Shown here one piece after another: positions 51,228 through 60,310 of a stretch of DNA of 64,000 bases. Each line of letters starts with the position of its first letter. The first letter of the stretch is position 1. The stretch is from CAYZJV01 sp049310885 (lineage in GTDB: Bacteria > Spirochaetota > Spirochaetia > Sphaerochaetales > Sphaerochaetaceae). A program made the translations under genes and the position numbers. The notes beneath the pieces were generated by a model. The model was given only the letters and a program-made list of their open reading frames with translations, did no database searches and was not told where the DNA came from. The stretch spans positions 806,001 to 870,000 of the forward strand of contig NZ_JBMDYO010000001.1 in the NCBI RefSeq assembly GCF_049310885.1. Reading direction: 5' to 3'.

Positions 51228-52493
51228 ATGAGAGTTCTTGTATTGGGCTCTGGCGCAAAAGACCATGCGATGACTTGGTTGTTTTCCCAAAGCAAATTCA
51301 TCGACGGTCTCTATGTAGCCCAGGGAAATATCGGTACATCCGCGATAGCAGAGAATTTATCGGACGTAGATCCCTCATCACCCGAATCGGTATATGCTGC
51401 CTGTAAGAAGCATGGAATCAATTTCGTATTCGTTGGAACCGAGGCTCCTCTTTTCACAGGAGTAATCGATTATCTGAACAATAGAGGAATCGATACGTTC
51501 GGGGCTCCAGGTAATGCTTTGAAACTTGAAGGGGACCGCTATTTTGCCAGAACCTTCACAGCAAGACACAATATTCCTACTCCACCCTATAAGATCTTTT
51601 CCGATGAAGAATCGTTATCGAATTATCTGCAACGCCATGAAGGCGAAAGCTTCGTTCTGAAGCGAAATGCAATGGCCCCCAGCAGGATTATGATCGATTC
51701 GAATGATTATACAACCCTCATGACTTTCGGAAAGGAAATCCTGCAAAAGGACAACCTACTTGTTGAAAACCATTTGGATGGATTGGCAATAACTATAACT
51801 GTATTCACCGATAATAATGGATACCTTATGCTACCCCTCTGCAGCGACTATACAAAAAGTGAAGAAGGTGGTGCCGGAGCAGCAACCGGTGGAATGGGTT
51901 CTATCTGTCCAGTACCTCTCCCAAAATATGTCCAACAACAAATAATCGATCTTATCATTGAACCAACTCTTTACGGCATGCAAGTTGAACAGTTTGCCTA
52001 TAAAGGGGTTCTTACCCTTAGTGTTATACTCACCGATAACGGACCAGTACTTGTTGACTACCATGTACGTTTCAACGACCCGGCAACACAGGCTATTGTA
52101 CCACTCATAAAGTCTGACATCATCGCAATTCTTCATGCTATGAAAGAAGATAGAGTAAAAGAATTTGAACTTGAGGTATCAACCAAATCAGCTGTTGCAG
52201 TTGTTGTAGCTAGCCAAGGGTATCCAGACAAGCCGGTCATTGGTAATGAAGTAAAACCGTTACCGAATATTATCCGAAACAACCTACTGAAGACCAAACC
52301 AATGGTTTTTTATGGTGCTGTTATGGAAAAGGAAGGGCGTGCTGTTACCACTGGTGGCCGTAATGTGACCATTGTCGGTATTGGACAAAATATTATCCAA
52401 GCCAACAAGCAAGCTTATGAATATATCGATACGGTCCAGTTCGAAGGAGCCTGGTACCGTAACGATATCGGTAATAAGTTTTTCCAAGATTAA
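51228..52493 (+). CDS. purD: Phosphoribosylamine-glycine ligase (GARS)
   Basis: A protein of 421 residues from the ATG at 51228 (GGAAGGAG upstream); an in-frame ATG six codons earlier overlaps the ribosome site. The ATP-grasp enzyme of purine synthesis shows 'VLVLGSGAKDHAM', 'TFGAPGNALKLEGDRYFARTF', 'GGMGSICPVPLP' and 'VDYHVRFNDPATQAIVP'. The last is a variant of the usual E-x-N-x-R-F-G-D-P-E-x-Q motif (H for E and N for G). The ligands for Mg2+ are therefore partly altered, worth noting. No other pur gene is nearby. Convergent with rlmB with no gap. Confidence 0.9.
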   Translation: MRVLVLGSGAKDHAMTWLFSQSKFIDGLYVAQGNIGTSAIAENLSDVDPSSPESVYAACKKHGINFVFVGTEAPLFTGVIDYLNNRGIDTFGAPGNALKLEGDRYFARTFTARHNIPTPPYKIFSDEESLSNYLQRHEGESFVLKRNAMAPSRIMIDSNDYTTLMTFGKEILQKDNLLVENHLDGLAITITVFTDNNGYLMLPLCSDYTKSEEGGAGAATGGMGSICPVPLPKYVQQQIIDLIIEPTLYGMQVEQFAYKGVLTLSVILTDNGPVLVDYHVRFNDPATQAIVPLIKSDIIAILHAMKEDRVKEFELEVSTKSAVAVVVASQGYPDKPVIGNEVKPLPNIIRNNLLKTKPMVFYGAVMEKEGRAVTTGGRNVTIVGIGQNIIQANKQAYEYIDTVQFEGAWYRNDIGNKFFQD

Positions 52494-53258
52494 CTATTGG
52501 TGTACAGGTTGTTGTCGTCTGAACTCATATAAAAGAATTCCAGTTGCGACAGAAACATTCAAGGAATCGACATGTCCCGAGGTGGGAATCGATATAAGAT
52601 GGTCACACCGTTTCTCGACCAACTGCCCAAGGCCATCTCCCTCTGAACCCATCACTAAGACAGTTCTCACTGGAAATTTCGTTGCATAGGAGGGAGCGCC
52701 CCCCATATCGGCACCATAGACCCAGAAATTGTGCTTCTGGAGTTGTTCGAGTTCTCTCACAAGATTGGAAACTGATGCGACAGGAACATATTGAGCAGCT
52801 CCACTTGATATACGATTGACCGTTTCATTTGTCTGCGCGCTACGCCTCTCGGGCACAATTACCAAATCAACGGAGAACTGATCGGCACTCCTAAGTATAG
52901 CACCCAAATTATGTACATCGGTAATGCTATCAAGTGCAAGCACCACAGCTGGCTTATCTTCAGGTAATGTGGAGAGAAAATCCTTCACCGATATGGAGTT
53001 TTGTTTTACCGCGGAACCTTTCCTATCACGAGTCACACCCAATTCGAGCATAGCACCTCTGTGATCTGCATTCTGCGTCATTCGGTCCATTTCGATCTTC
53101 GCGATCTTTCGAATAGCCACCGAGCCATTTTGACGAGCCAAAGACTCCAGTCTAGTGTTTCTTTTCTCCATATTTCTACAAATGAAGAGAGTACTCCCTG
53201 CCGGAGCCTCTTTTAGAGCCTCTTCGATTGCATGAAATCCAAATATCCTGTCAGCCAT
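52494..53258 (-). CDS. rlmB: 23S rRNA (guanosine-2'-O-)-methyltransferase RlmB-like (SpoU/TrmH family)
   Basis: A 254-residue SPOUT enzyme. An N-terminal substrate-binding domain ('MADRIFGFHAIEEALKEAP') is followed by the knotted domain with 'ALDSITDVHNLGAILRSADQFSVDLVIVPER', 'LVMGSEGDGLGQLVEKRCD' and 'IPTSGHVDSLNVSVATGILLYEF'. It starts 8 bp after dnaJ and so belongs to the end of the chaperone run. Confidence 0.93.
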   Translation of the reverse strand: MADRIFGFHAIEEALKEAPAGSTLFICRNMEKRNTRLESLARQNGSVAIRKIAKIEMDRMTQNADHRGAMLELGVTRDRKGSAVKQNSISVKDFLSTLPEDKPAVVLALDSITDVHNLGAILRSADQFSVDLVIVPERRSAQTNETVNRISSGAAQYVPVASVSNLVRELEQLQKHNFWVYGADMGGAPSYATKFPVRTVLVMGSEGDGLGQLVEKRCDHLISIPTSGHVDSLNVSVATGILLYEFRRQQPVHQ

Positions 53259-53266
53259 AAAACTCC

Positions 53267-54385
53267 CTATTCGGTAAATGGTACCGGCTCGGGACGCTTG
53301 TTTTCTCCCAAGACTTCAGACAACTGGTTCAACAGTTTCTTCGCTTCACGATTTAACTTTCGCGGTGTCTCGATAACCAGTTTGATATATTGGTCTCCCC
53401 GCTGGTCTGACGATGAACGCAACTTCGGAACACCCCTATTGCGTAGACGAAGAACCTTCCCATGTTGGGTCCCAGCTGGAATTGCAACCTTTACCCTTAC
53501 ATCGTCTATAGTCATCACCTCAATATCACCACCAAGAGCAGCTTGAGTGAAGGAAATTGGAATCTGACAGTAGAGATCATTTCCCGATCGTTCAAAATAG
53601 GAATGAGGTTTGACATTCACATAGACGAACAGGTCACCCGAAGGGCCACCATTTGGTCCTGCATCTCCCATCCCAGAGATAGAAATTCGATTCCCCGTAT
53701 CTACACCTGCTGGAATAGTAACCTTGAGTTTCTGTTTCTTCCTCATTAGGCCTGACCCGTGACATTCGGTGCAAGGGTTCTCGATAATATACCCTTCACC
53801 ATTACAGGTCGGACAAGTCGAGGCAATCGAAAAGAATCCGGAATTCCGTCTTACTTGACCAACACCATTACATGTCGGGCAAACTTTTTTCCCAGAACCA
53901 CTCTTTTCTCCAGATCCATTACATGTTGAACAATGGACCTGGTGTGAATACGAGATTTCTACCTTAGTTCCAAAAACAGCCTCTTTGAAATCTATTTCGA
54001 CATCATAACGTAAACTCGACCCTACAGCTGGACCACGAGATCCGTGCGAAGATCGACCGCCTCCACCACCGAAGAAGGAGCCGAAAATGTCACCAAATCC
54101 ACCACCAAACAAATCACTGAAATCACGATACACATTTGAATAGTCTTGTGCACCACCATTTTCGACACCTGCAAATCCATATTGATCGTAAGCCTGTCGT
54201 TTTTGCTCATTACTCAATATCTCGTAGGCTTCACTAGCTTCCTTGAATCGTTCCTCAGCTGCCTTATCCCCAGGATTTTTATCCGGGTGGTTAGCTATTG
54301 CCAATTTTCGATAGGCTTTTTTAATTTCGTCTTGGGAGGCTCCTTTCGAAACCCCCAAGACTTCATAATAATCCCGTTTTGCCAC
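53267..54385 (-). CDS. dnaJ: Chaperone DnaJ
   Basis: A 372-residue type I DnaJ. The J-domain has 'HPDKNPGD'; a Gly/Phe-rich stretch follows; four zinc repeats are complete ('CSTCNGSG', 'CPTCNGVG', 'CPTCNGEG', 'CTECHGSG'); the substrate domains end the protein. It stimulates DnaK ATPase. It lies 29 bp after dnaK. Confidence 0.97.
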   Translation of the reverse strand: MAKRDYYEVLGVSKGASQDEIKKAYRKLAIANHPDKNPGDKAAEERFKEASEAYEILSNEQKRQAYDQYGFAGVENGGAQDYSNVYRDFSDLFGGGFGDIFGSFFGGGGGRSSHGSRGPAVGSSLRYDVEIDFKEAVFGTKVEISYSHQVHCSTCNGSGEKSGSGKKVCPTCNGVGQVRRNSGFFSIASTCPTCNGEGYIIENPCTECHGSGLMRKKQKLKVTIPAGVDTGNRISISGMGDAGPNGGPSGDLFVYVNVKPHSYFERSGNDLYCQIPISFTQAALGGDIEVMTIDDVRVKVAIPAGTQHGKVLRLRNRGVPKLRSSSDQRGDQYIKLVIETPRKLNREAKKLLNQLSEVLGENKRPEPVPFTE

Positions 54386-54414
54386 GGTGCAACACTTCCT
54401 TCAGTTAAATTCGT

Positions 54415-56328
54415 TTAGTCGACAACTTCGTAATCGGCGTCTTCGACACCATCATCAGTCTTTCCTTCTGAAGCCTCAGCAGAAGCGTCTCCATCACCTT
54501 GGTCGGATCCTCCCTGCTGGGCTGCTGTAGCTTTGTACATCTCTTCTGCCAATTTGTATGCAGCCTGTTGAAGAGCTTCGGTCTTCGACTTGATATCCTC
54601 CAACGAATCGGAAGACATGGCACTCTTCAAATCAGCCATAGCACTCTCGATCTTGGCTTTTTCTTCATCAGAGATCTTATCGCCATAATCCTTCAAAGAC
54701 TTTTCGGTCGAATAGAGCAAACTATCAGCTTCGTTACGAACTTCAATCTTCTCACGTTCCTTCTTATCCTCTTCGGCGTGAAGTTCGGCATCCTTGACCA
54801 TTTTTTCGATATCGTTCTCAGATAATCCGGAAGAAGACTCAATTCGAATTTTCTGTTCTTTACCGGTACCCAAATCCTTGGCACTTACGTGGACAATACC
54901 ATTAGCATCGATATCAAAGGTAACTTCAATCTGGGGAACACCACGTGGTGCCGCAGGAATTCCTATCAAATCGAATTTGCCCAATGTCCTGTTTTGACTC
55001 GCCATTTCACGTTCACCTTGCAACACATGGATCGAGACTGCGGTCTGTCCGTCGGCAGCGGTTGAGAAGATTTGGCTTTTCCTTGTTGGGATTGTGGTAT
55101 TCCGTTCAATCAGCTTGGTTGATATACCGCCCAAGGTCTCAATGCCAAGAGAGAGAGGAGTTACATCAAGCAGGAGTACATCCTTGACATCGCCTCCAAG
55201 AATACCTCCCTGGATAGCAGCACCCATGGCAACTACTTCATCCGGATTCACTCCGCGGTGGGGTTCCTTTTGGAAAATCTCTTTCACGATTGCTTGGACA
55301 GCAGGAATTCTTGTTGATCCACCAACAAGAATAACTTCATCGATATCGCTAGGAGACAAGCCGGCATCCTTCAAAGCATTGAGACAAGGTTTTCGACTTC
55401 TTTCCACTAAACCGGAAACCATCTGCTCAAAGCGGGCACGAGTTAGGTTTATCTGCAAGTGTTTCGGCCCAGAGGCATCAGCAGTTATGTAGGGAAGATT
55501 AATCGAGGTGTCCTTTGTACTGGAAAGCTCGATCTTTGCTTTCTCTGCGGCTTCACGCAATCTCTGCAAAGCCATCTTATCTTTCGACAGGTCGATTCCA
55601 GATTCCTTTTTAAAGCTATCTACTAACCAATCGATAATAATCTGGTCAAAATCATCTCCACCAAGGTGAGTGTCACCATTTGTCGATTTGACTTCGAAAA
55701 CACCATCACCCAATTCTAGGATGGAGATATCGAATGTTCCACCACCGAGGTCGTAAACAGCTATCTTCTCTTCCTTACTCGCATCCTTGCCCAAGCCATA
55801 TGCAAGAGCCGCTGCAGTAGGCTCGTTTACGATTCTCTTAACATCGAGACCAGCAATTTTTCCAGCATCTTTGGTTGCCTGACGCTGAGCATCGTTAAAA
55901 TAAGCTGGTACAGTAATGACAGCCTCTGTTACGGACTCACCAAGATAATCTTCCGCTGTTTTTTTCATCTTCTGAAGGATTGCAGCAGAAATTTCCTGTG
56001 GGGAGTATTCTTTATCCCTAATGGCAACACGAATCTCATCAGAAGGCCCTGCCTTGACATTATAAGAGACCTTTTGCAGTTCTGATGGAACTTCGGCAAA
56101 CCGGCGTCCCATAAAACGTTTGATTGAAGAGACTGTGTTTTCCGCATTGGTTACAATCTGGTTCTTCGCAGGTTGTCCAACCAAGCGTTCTCCTTTAGCT
56201 GTAAATCCTACAATAGAAGGAGTTGTTCTCTGTCCTTCCGCATTCTGGATGACTGTAGCGTCTCCATTTTCCATGACTGCGACACATGAATTTGTCGTTC
56301 CCAAGTCAATTCCAATTATTCTACCCAT
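54415..56328 (-). CDS. dnaK: Chaperone DnaK (Hsp70)
   Basis: A 637-residue Hsp70 with 'GIDLGTTNSCVAVMENG', 'VNEPTAAALAYGL', 'VYDLGGGTFDISILE' and 'VGGSTRIPAVQ' in the ATPase domain. A substrate domain and a Gly/Gln/Asp-rich lid tail ending 'DADYEVVD' follow. It refolds proteins with DnaJ and GrpE encoded on either side. Confidence 0.98.
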   Translation of the reverse strand: MGRIIGIDLGTTNSCVAVMENGDATVIQNAEGQRTTPSIVGFTAKGERLVGQPAKNQIVTNAENTVSSIKRFMGRRFAEVPSELQKVSYNVKAGPSDEIRVAIRDKEYSPQEISAAILQKMKKTAEDYLGESVTEAVITVPAYFNDAQRQATKDAGKIAGLDVKRIVNEPTAAALAYGLGKDASKEEKIAVYDLGGGTFDISILELGDGVFEVKSTNGDTHLGGDDFDQIIIDWLVDSFKKESGIDLSKDKMALQRLREAAEKAKIELSSTKDTSINLPYITADASGPKHLQINLTRARFEQMVSGLVERSRKPCLNALKDAGLSPSDIDEVILVGGSTRIPAVQAIVKEIFQKEPHRGVNPDEVVAMGAAIQGGILGGDVKDVLLLDVTPLSLGIETLGGISTKLIERNTTIPTRKSQIFSTAADGQTAVSIHVLQGEREMASQNRTLGKFDLIGIPAAPRGVPQIEVTFDIDANGIVHVSAKDLGTGKEQKIRIESSSGLSENDIEKMVKDAELHAEEDKKEREKIEVRNEADSLLYSTEKSLKDYGDKISDEEKAKIESAMADLKSAMSSDSLEDIKSKTEALQQAAYKLAEEMYKATAAQQGGSDQGDGDASAEASEGKTDDGVEDADYEVVD

Positions 56329-56419
56329 GGTTCTTCTCCTTGAAATTCACCATCAACATTTGTAAACAAGATATGGACCACAAAATACCCACACCTTCAT
56401 TTCTATTTTATCAAATAAA

Positions 56420-57019
56420 TTAAAGCGGTTTTCCAACCTTAACTTTCGCTGTCCTCAAAACCCTATCATGAAGATAATAACCCTTTTGCAATTCGGCAAG
56501 GACTGTTTCGGAGTCAAATTTTTCATCTTCTTCCATCATCATTGCCTCATGTTCATGGGGTGAGAACTCTTTACCGACGATTCCATCCATCCGCTTAAGA
56601 CCCCAGTTCCGATCCAAGGTGTCCAACAATTGTTTACGGATCAACTTTATTCCTTCAGAATAGGTCTTTACATCGACAGACTGTTCGCCAGCATCAACTG
56701 CACGATCAAAATCATCCAATATGGGAATGAGGTCATTTAAAAGCCGTTCATTCGCATACTGTACAGCGGTCTCTTTCTCTCGCACCAAACGTTTGCGATA
56801 GTTATCCATATCAGCAAACTTTCTCAAATAGGTCTCTTTCTCTTCCACCAATTCTTTTGAAAGGCGCTCTACTTCTGCTTCCAACTCCATAATGCGCGCC
56901 TCCTCTGGAGAAATTGCCGATTCTTGCTGTTCTTCTAAGTTTGCTACAGCTACAGGCTGTTCGGTCACAGTTTCCTGCGGCTCTGCATTTTTTTTCTCTT
57001 TCTTTTCTTTTTTGCTCAT
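56420..57019 (-). CDS. grpE: Nucleotide exchange factor GrpE
   Basis: A 199-residue protein: a charged, low-complexity N-terminus, a long coiled-coil ('RIMELEAEVERLSKELVEEKETYLRKFADMDNYRKR') and the C-terminal beta domain ('GKEFSPHEHEAMMMEEDE', 'GYYLHDRVLRTAKVKVGK'). It releases ADP from DnaK. It is first in the grpE-dnaK-dnaJ-rlmB run. No hrcA gene or CIRCE element is seen upstream. Confidence 0.96.
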   Translation of the reverse strand: MSKKEKKEKKNAEPQETVTEQPVAVANLEEQQESAISPEEARIMELEAEVERLSKELVEEKETYLRKFADMDNYRKRLVREKETAVQYANERLLNDLIPILDDFDRAVDAGEQSVDVKTYSEGIKLIRKQLLDTLDRNWGLKRMDGIVGKEFSPHEHEAMMMEEDEKFDSETVLAELQKGYYLHDRVLRTAKVKVGKPL

Positions 57020-57115
57020 GTCTTACCTGTACATACGTATTTCTATTTACTACCAAAGTCGTGAGTTCATTCATGTTACTGCATGATCCGCCATCCACCC
57101 TTGGCAGTCCCATCA

Positions 57116-57145
57116 AACATACTCACTAGGAAAAGGTACCGTCAA
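57116..57145 (-). promoter_or_regulatory. Predicted promoter of the grpE-dnaK-dnaJ operon
   Basis: On the minus strand TTGACG (57145-57140), an 18-nt spacer and TATGTT (57121-57116). The leader would be about 90 nt. No CIRCE inverted repeat (TTAGCACTC-N9-GAGTGCTAA) occurs between it and grpE. Confidence 0.45.
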
Positions 57146-57169
57146 GTGATTTATATGAATCTCTTTACA

Positions 57170-58786
57170 CTATGAAATGCGGGTGACTTTAATCGCTGCC
57201 TCAACAAAATCCCGGAATAAAGGATGGGGAATGCTTGGCCGACTTTTAAATTCGGGATGGTATTGCACACCAACGAACCAAGGATGATCAGGAATTTCAA
57301 CAGCTTCTACCAACAATCCATCGGGAGAGAGACCTGAGAAACGCATTCCAGCTTTTGAGAGAGCATCACGGTACGTATTATTGAATTCGTAACGATGTCG
57401 GTGGCGTTCATCGATCATTTCTTTCCCATATGATTTGTACAAAAGCGTATCATGATCCGAAATCACACACGGATAAGATCCCAACCGCATAGTACCTCCC
57501 ATTTCCACTCCTTCTTGGTCAGGCATCAAATCCACCACTGGATACTTGGTATTGGGATACCATTCAGAGCTACCAGCTCCAGCAAGTTTTGCTACATTGC
57601 GTGCAAATTCAGAAACTGCACACTGCATGCCCAAACAAAGTCCTAAAAAGGGGATCTTCTTCTCACGGGCATATTGAATTGTCTTGATTTTACCCTCGAT
57701 TCCTCTGAGTCCGAATCCACCTGGCACAACAATACCGCTGACTCCCTCAAACTGTTCATTGAAAGCATCCTCGTCCATTTCCTCAAGGATCTCTGAATCG
57801 ATCTTGATCAATTCGATTTTTGTCCTATGATGGAATCCCGCATGATTCAACGATTCAACCACACTGATATAGGCATCTGAAAGTTCTACGTACTTTCCTG
57901 ATAAGGCGATTCTGACCTTTCGTTCAGGGTGCCTTCGATTTTCAACCATAGCATGCCAATCAGACATATGACGAATACCTGCTTCCAATCCCAATCGTTG
58001 TAGCACAAGAGCATCCAGATTTTCATCTTCAAAAAGGAGAGGAACTTCGTAGATTGAAGGCAAGTCTGGATTTGGAATTACAGCCTCTTTCTCCACATCA
58101 CAGAACATGGCGATCTTATCTGCCATTCCTGGAGGCAAAGGTCGGTCGGATCGGCAAATGATAAAATCGGGATGGATTCCGATACCTCTTAACTCCTTCA
58201 CACTATGTTGCGTTGGTTTTGTCTTCAATTCTCCGGCAGCAGCAATATAGGGAACAAGTGTTACATGCAAATATAGTGTATCTTGTTTGCCAAGATCCCG
58301 TTTCATCTGACGGATCGCCTCAAGGAATGGCTGGCTTTCGATATCGCCAACCGTGCCACCGATTTCTACCAGCACAATATCAGCTTTAGTAGTTTCTGCT
58401 AGGCTATGGAGTCGACTTTTAATTTCATTCGTGATGTGGGGTATAACTTGGACCGTACCTCCGAGATATTCCCCTTGACGTTCCTTCTGAATTACGGACC
58501 AGTAGACTTTACCAGCTGTAACATTGTTGGCTTTGCCGATGGAAATATCGAGGAAACGCTCATAATGCCCGAGATCGAGATCGGTTTCAGCACCATCGTC
58601 GGTAACAAAGACCTCTCCATGCTGATAGGGGCTCATTGTTCCCGGATCAAAGTTGATATATGGATCGAACTTCAAAACGGTAACCGATAAACCTCTACTT
58701 TTGAGCAGACATCCCAACGAGGCTGCAGTAATTCCCTTGCCGAGAGATGAGACTACTCCACCTGTAACGAAAATAAATTTTGCCAT
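57170..58786 (-). CDS. pyrG: CTP synthase
   Basis: A 538-residue enzyme: N-terminal synthetase domain ('FVTGGVVSSLGKGITAASLG', 'DPYINFDPGTMSPYQHGEVFVTDDG') and C-terminal glutaminase with the nucleophile in 'FLGLCLGMQCAVSEFARN' and the His/Glu in 'VGVQYHPEFKSRP'. It makes CTP from UTP with glutamine nitrogen. It has its own leader of about 140 nt from the promoter at 58933-58962. Confidence 0.98.
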   Translation of the reverse strand: MAKFIFVTGGVVSSLGKGITAASLGCLLKSRGLSVTVLKFDPYINFDPGTMSPYQHGEVFVTDDGAETDLDLGHYERFLDISIGKANNVTAGKVYWSVIQKERQGEYLGGTVQVIPHITNEIKSRLHSLAETTKADIVLVEIGGTVGDIESQPFLEAIRQMKRDLGKQDTLYLHVTLVPYIAAAGELKTKPTQHSVKELRGIGIHPDFIICRSDRPLPPGMADKIAMFCDVEKEAVIPNPDLPSIYEVPLLFEDENLDALVLQRLGLEAGIRHMSDWHAMVENRRHPERKVRIALSGKYVELSDAYISVVESLNHAGFHHRTKIELIKIDSEILEEMDEDAFNEQFEGVSGIVVPGGFGLRGIEGKIKTIQYAREKKIPFLGLCLGMQCAVSEFARNVAKLAGAGSSEWYPNTKYPVVDLMPDQEGVEMGGTMRLGSYPCVISDHDTLLYKSYGKEMIDERHRHRYEFNNTYRDALSKAGMRFSGLSPDGLLVEAVEIPDHPWFVGVQYHPEFKSRPSIPHPLFRDFVEAAIKVTRIS

Positions 58787-58820
58787 ACAACCACCCTCTC
58801 TAATGATGCGAAAATTAAGT

Positions 58821-58860
58821 CAACGGTGGTTTGTTTTTTGGGGATACCGACCAACCGTTG
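58821..58860 (-). promoter_or_regulatory. Hairpin in the pyrG leader, possible attenuator
   Basis: CAACGGTGGT (58821-58830) pairs with ACCAACCGTTG (58850-58860) with one bulged base; the loop is A-rich on the minus strand. A nearby GACC segment can compete for GGTC in the same stem. No long T-run follows, so it is not a standard terminator. Confidence 0.35.
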
Positions 58861-58932
58861 CATTACGCACCGGTCTTCGGCAGGTAGGTACAGGACATTC
58901 TCAAATTTTTGCCGATTCCTCGGTACTTGTGG

Positions 58933-58962
58933 AATGTATCATAGAGAGGAAGTTTATCGCAA
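58933..58962 (-). promoter_or_regulatory. Predicted promoter of pyrG
   Basis: On the minus strand TTGCGA (58962-58957), an 18-nt spacer and TACATT (58938-58933), just downstream of the coiled-coil gene's stop codon. Confidence 0.4.
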
Positions 58963-58978
58963 TACCATCGACAGATCT

Positions 58979-60304
58979 TTAGACAAACTCTTCATCTTCA
59001 TCTAGAACGATCTCTTCTTCGTCTTCTTCGGGTTCGTAGTGTGCAGATTCTATTCGTTTTCGTTTAGACTTATCTTCGTCCAGTTCAGGTTCCTCATCCA
59101 GTTCAGGTTCCTCGTCCAGTTCAGGTTCCTCGTCCAGTTCAGGTTCCTCGTCCAGTTCAGGTTCCTCGTCCAGTTCAGGTTCCTCATCTAGTTCAGGTTC
59201 ATCGTCTAGTTCAGGTTCCTCGTCCAGTTCAGGGTCCTCGGAAGGGGTAAACAGTGGGACAACCTGATCCAAATCAACTTCATCAGCGATAATTTCAGGA
59301 TTATCCAGACGTGCCCTAAGTTCCATCTCGCGACGCTCTTCTTCTTCAATAATCCGTTGGCGTTCGCTAAGAGCGGCATCCAATTCATCTTGCGCTTGTT
59401 TTAGAGTTTCCTCGTTTGTGGCTACCAAATTTTCCGTTTGGGAAAGCTCTTTATCCAAGGTTGACTTACGCTCTGCCAGTTCAGCCACAGCTACTTCCAG
59501 TTCTTCGCGTCTTTTGGATATCGAGACGAGATTCTCATCATGTTCTCGTATAGAGTCCTTAGTGGTTGAAACCTTTTCAACCAAATCATCAAGAATTTCC
59601 ATAGACTGAGAAGATAATCGTTTGACCACTCCCTCGAGAAGTTCAGTCCTATTGTTGAGTTCGCGCAAAAATGCCTGAACTGTGGTTATCATTGTTTGGA
59701 AAGTTGCATCCGTATGATTGAGGGAATCATCCAACAGCATCTCAATCTTTACTTTGGCATCTGCAACAGACTCTTCCATCTGCTTCTCAGTTCTCACCTG
59801 ATGCTGTTCCAACATATGGTGTAATCGTTCTTGCATTTCACGAAGGCTCTCTTCGGACTCAGCGATCTTAGCGAGAGAATCTTCAATGGTCACATGAACA
59901 GACTCAACTTTTCTGACCTCGTCCTTGACCTGTCTGGTCCTAAGTTCCGCCTTCTCTGTCATTGCTCCTAGTTGACCTAAAACTTCGTGATAATACGTCA
60001 AAGTCTTCTGTAGTTCTTCCAAATCATCGGTATGTTCGAGCAAACCCTTCCGCTGTTGTCCTATCTGATCGATCAATCGCTCCATCTCGAGTCTACTTTT
60101 TTCAAGTCGACCTTCAACATCTTCTATAGTCTCGTGCAGTTCTGTTTCGGCTCTTTTAACTTCAGTGATATATTGTCCAACATACTGACGCATGATTTCC
60201 AAACGCCGATCTTTCTTATCGGCATTCCGTAGAGTGAAAATAATGATCAGTGTGAGAAAAAATAACCCTATCGAAAGGACAATTGGTACCATTTCCCACA
60301 TCAC
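58979..60304 (-). CDS. Membrane-anchored coiled-coil protein with acidic repeat tail
   Basis: A 441-residue protein. One N-terminal membrane helix ('MVPIVLSIGLFFLTLIIIFTL', about 5-25) is followed by about 290 residues of heptad-rich Glu/Lys/Leu/Gln coiled coil. The tail has nine copies of a six-residue unit (ELDEEP with small variants), a basic 'KSKRKRIE' and a final acidic stretch. It resembles the long coiled-coil proteins common in spirochaetes, possibly of cytoskeletal or envelope role, but I cannot name a family with certainty. The HAD-hydrolase gene ends 6 bp upstream. Confidence 0.8.
   Translation of the reverse strand: MMWEMVPIVLSIGLFFLTLIIIFTLRNADKKDRRLEIMRQYVGQYITEVKRAETELHETIEDVEGRLEKSRLEMERLIDQIGQQRKGLLEHTDDLEELQKTLTYYHEVLGQLGAMTEKAELRTRQVKDEVRKVESVHVTIEDSLAKIAESEESLREMQERLHHMLEQHQVRTEKQMEESVADAKVKIEMLLDDSLNHTDATFQTMITTVQAFLRELNNRTELLEGVVKRLSSQSMEILDDLVEKVSTTKDSIREHDENLVSISKRREELEVAVAELAERKSTLDKELSQTENLVATNEETLKQAQDELDAALSERQRIIEEEERREMELRARLDNPEIIADEVDLDQVVPLFTPSEDPELDEEPELDDEPELDEEPELDEEPELDEEPELDEEPELDEEPELDEEPELDEDKSKRKRIESAHYEPEEDEEEIVLDEDEEFV
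59069..59230. repeat. 18-bp tandem repeat, nine copies, inside the coiled-coil gene
   Basis: Nine consecutive 18-bp units of the type AGGTTCCTCGTCCAGTTC encode ELDEEP on the minus strand. Six middle units are nearly identical at DNA level, so the copy number can change by slippage or recombination without breaking the frame. Confidence 0.95.
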
Positions 60305-60310
60305 AACCCC

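Noticed and set aside
57020..57169. CIRCE element expected before grpE-dnaK-dnaJ
   Set aside because: No TTAGCACTC-N9-GAGTGCTAA or near match is present, and no hrcA gene is seen.
59069..59230. Regular repeats that could suggest a CRISPR array
   Set aside because: The 18-bp units are contiguous without spacers and encode an in-frame hexapeptide repeat.
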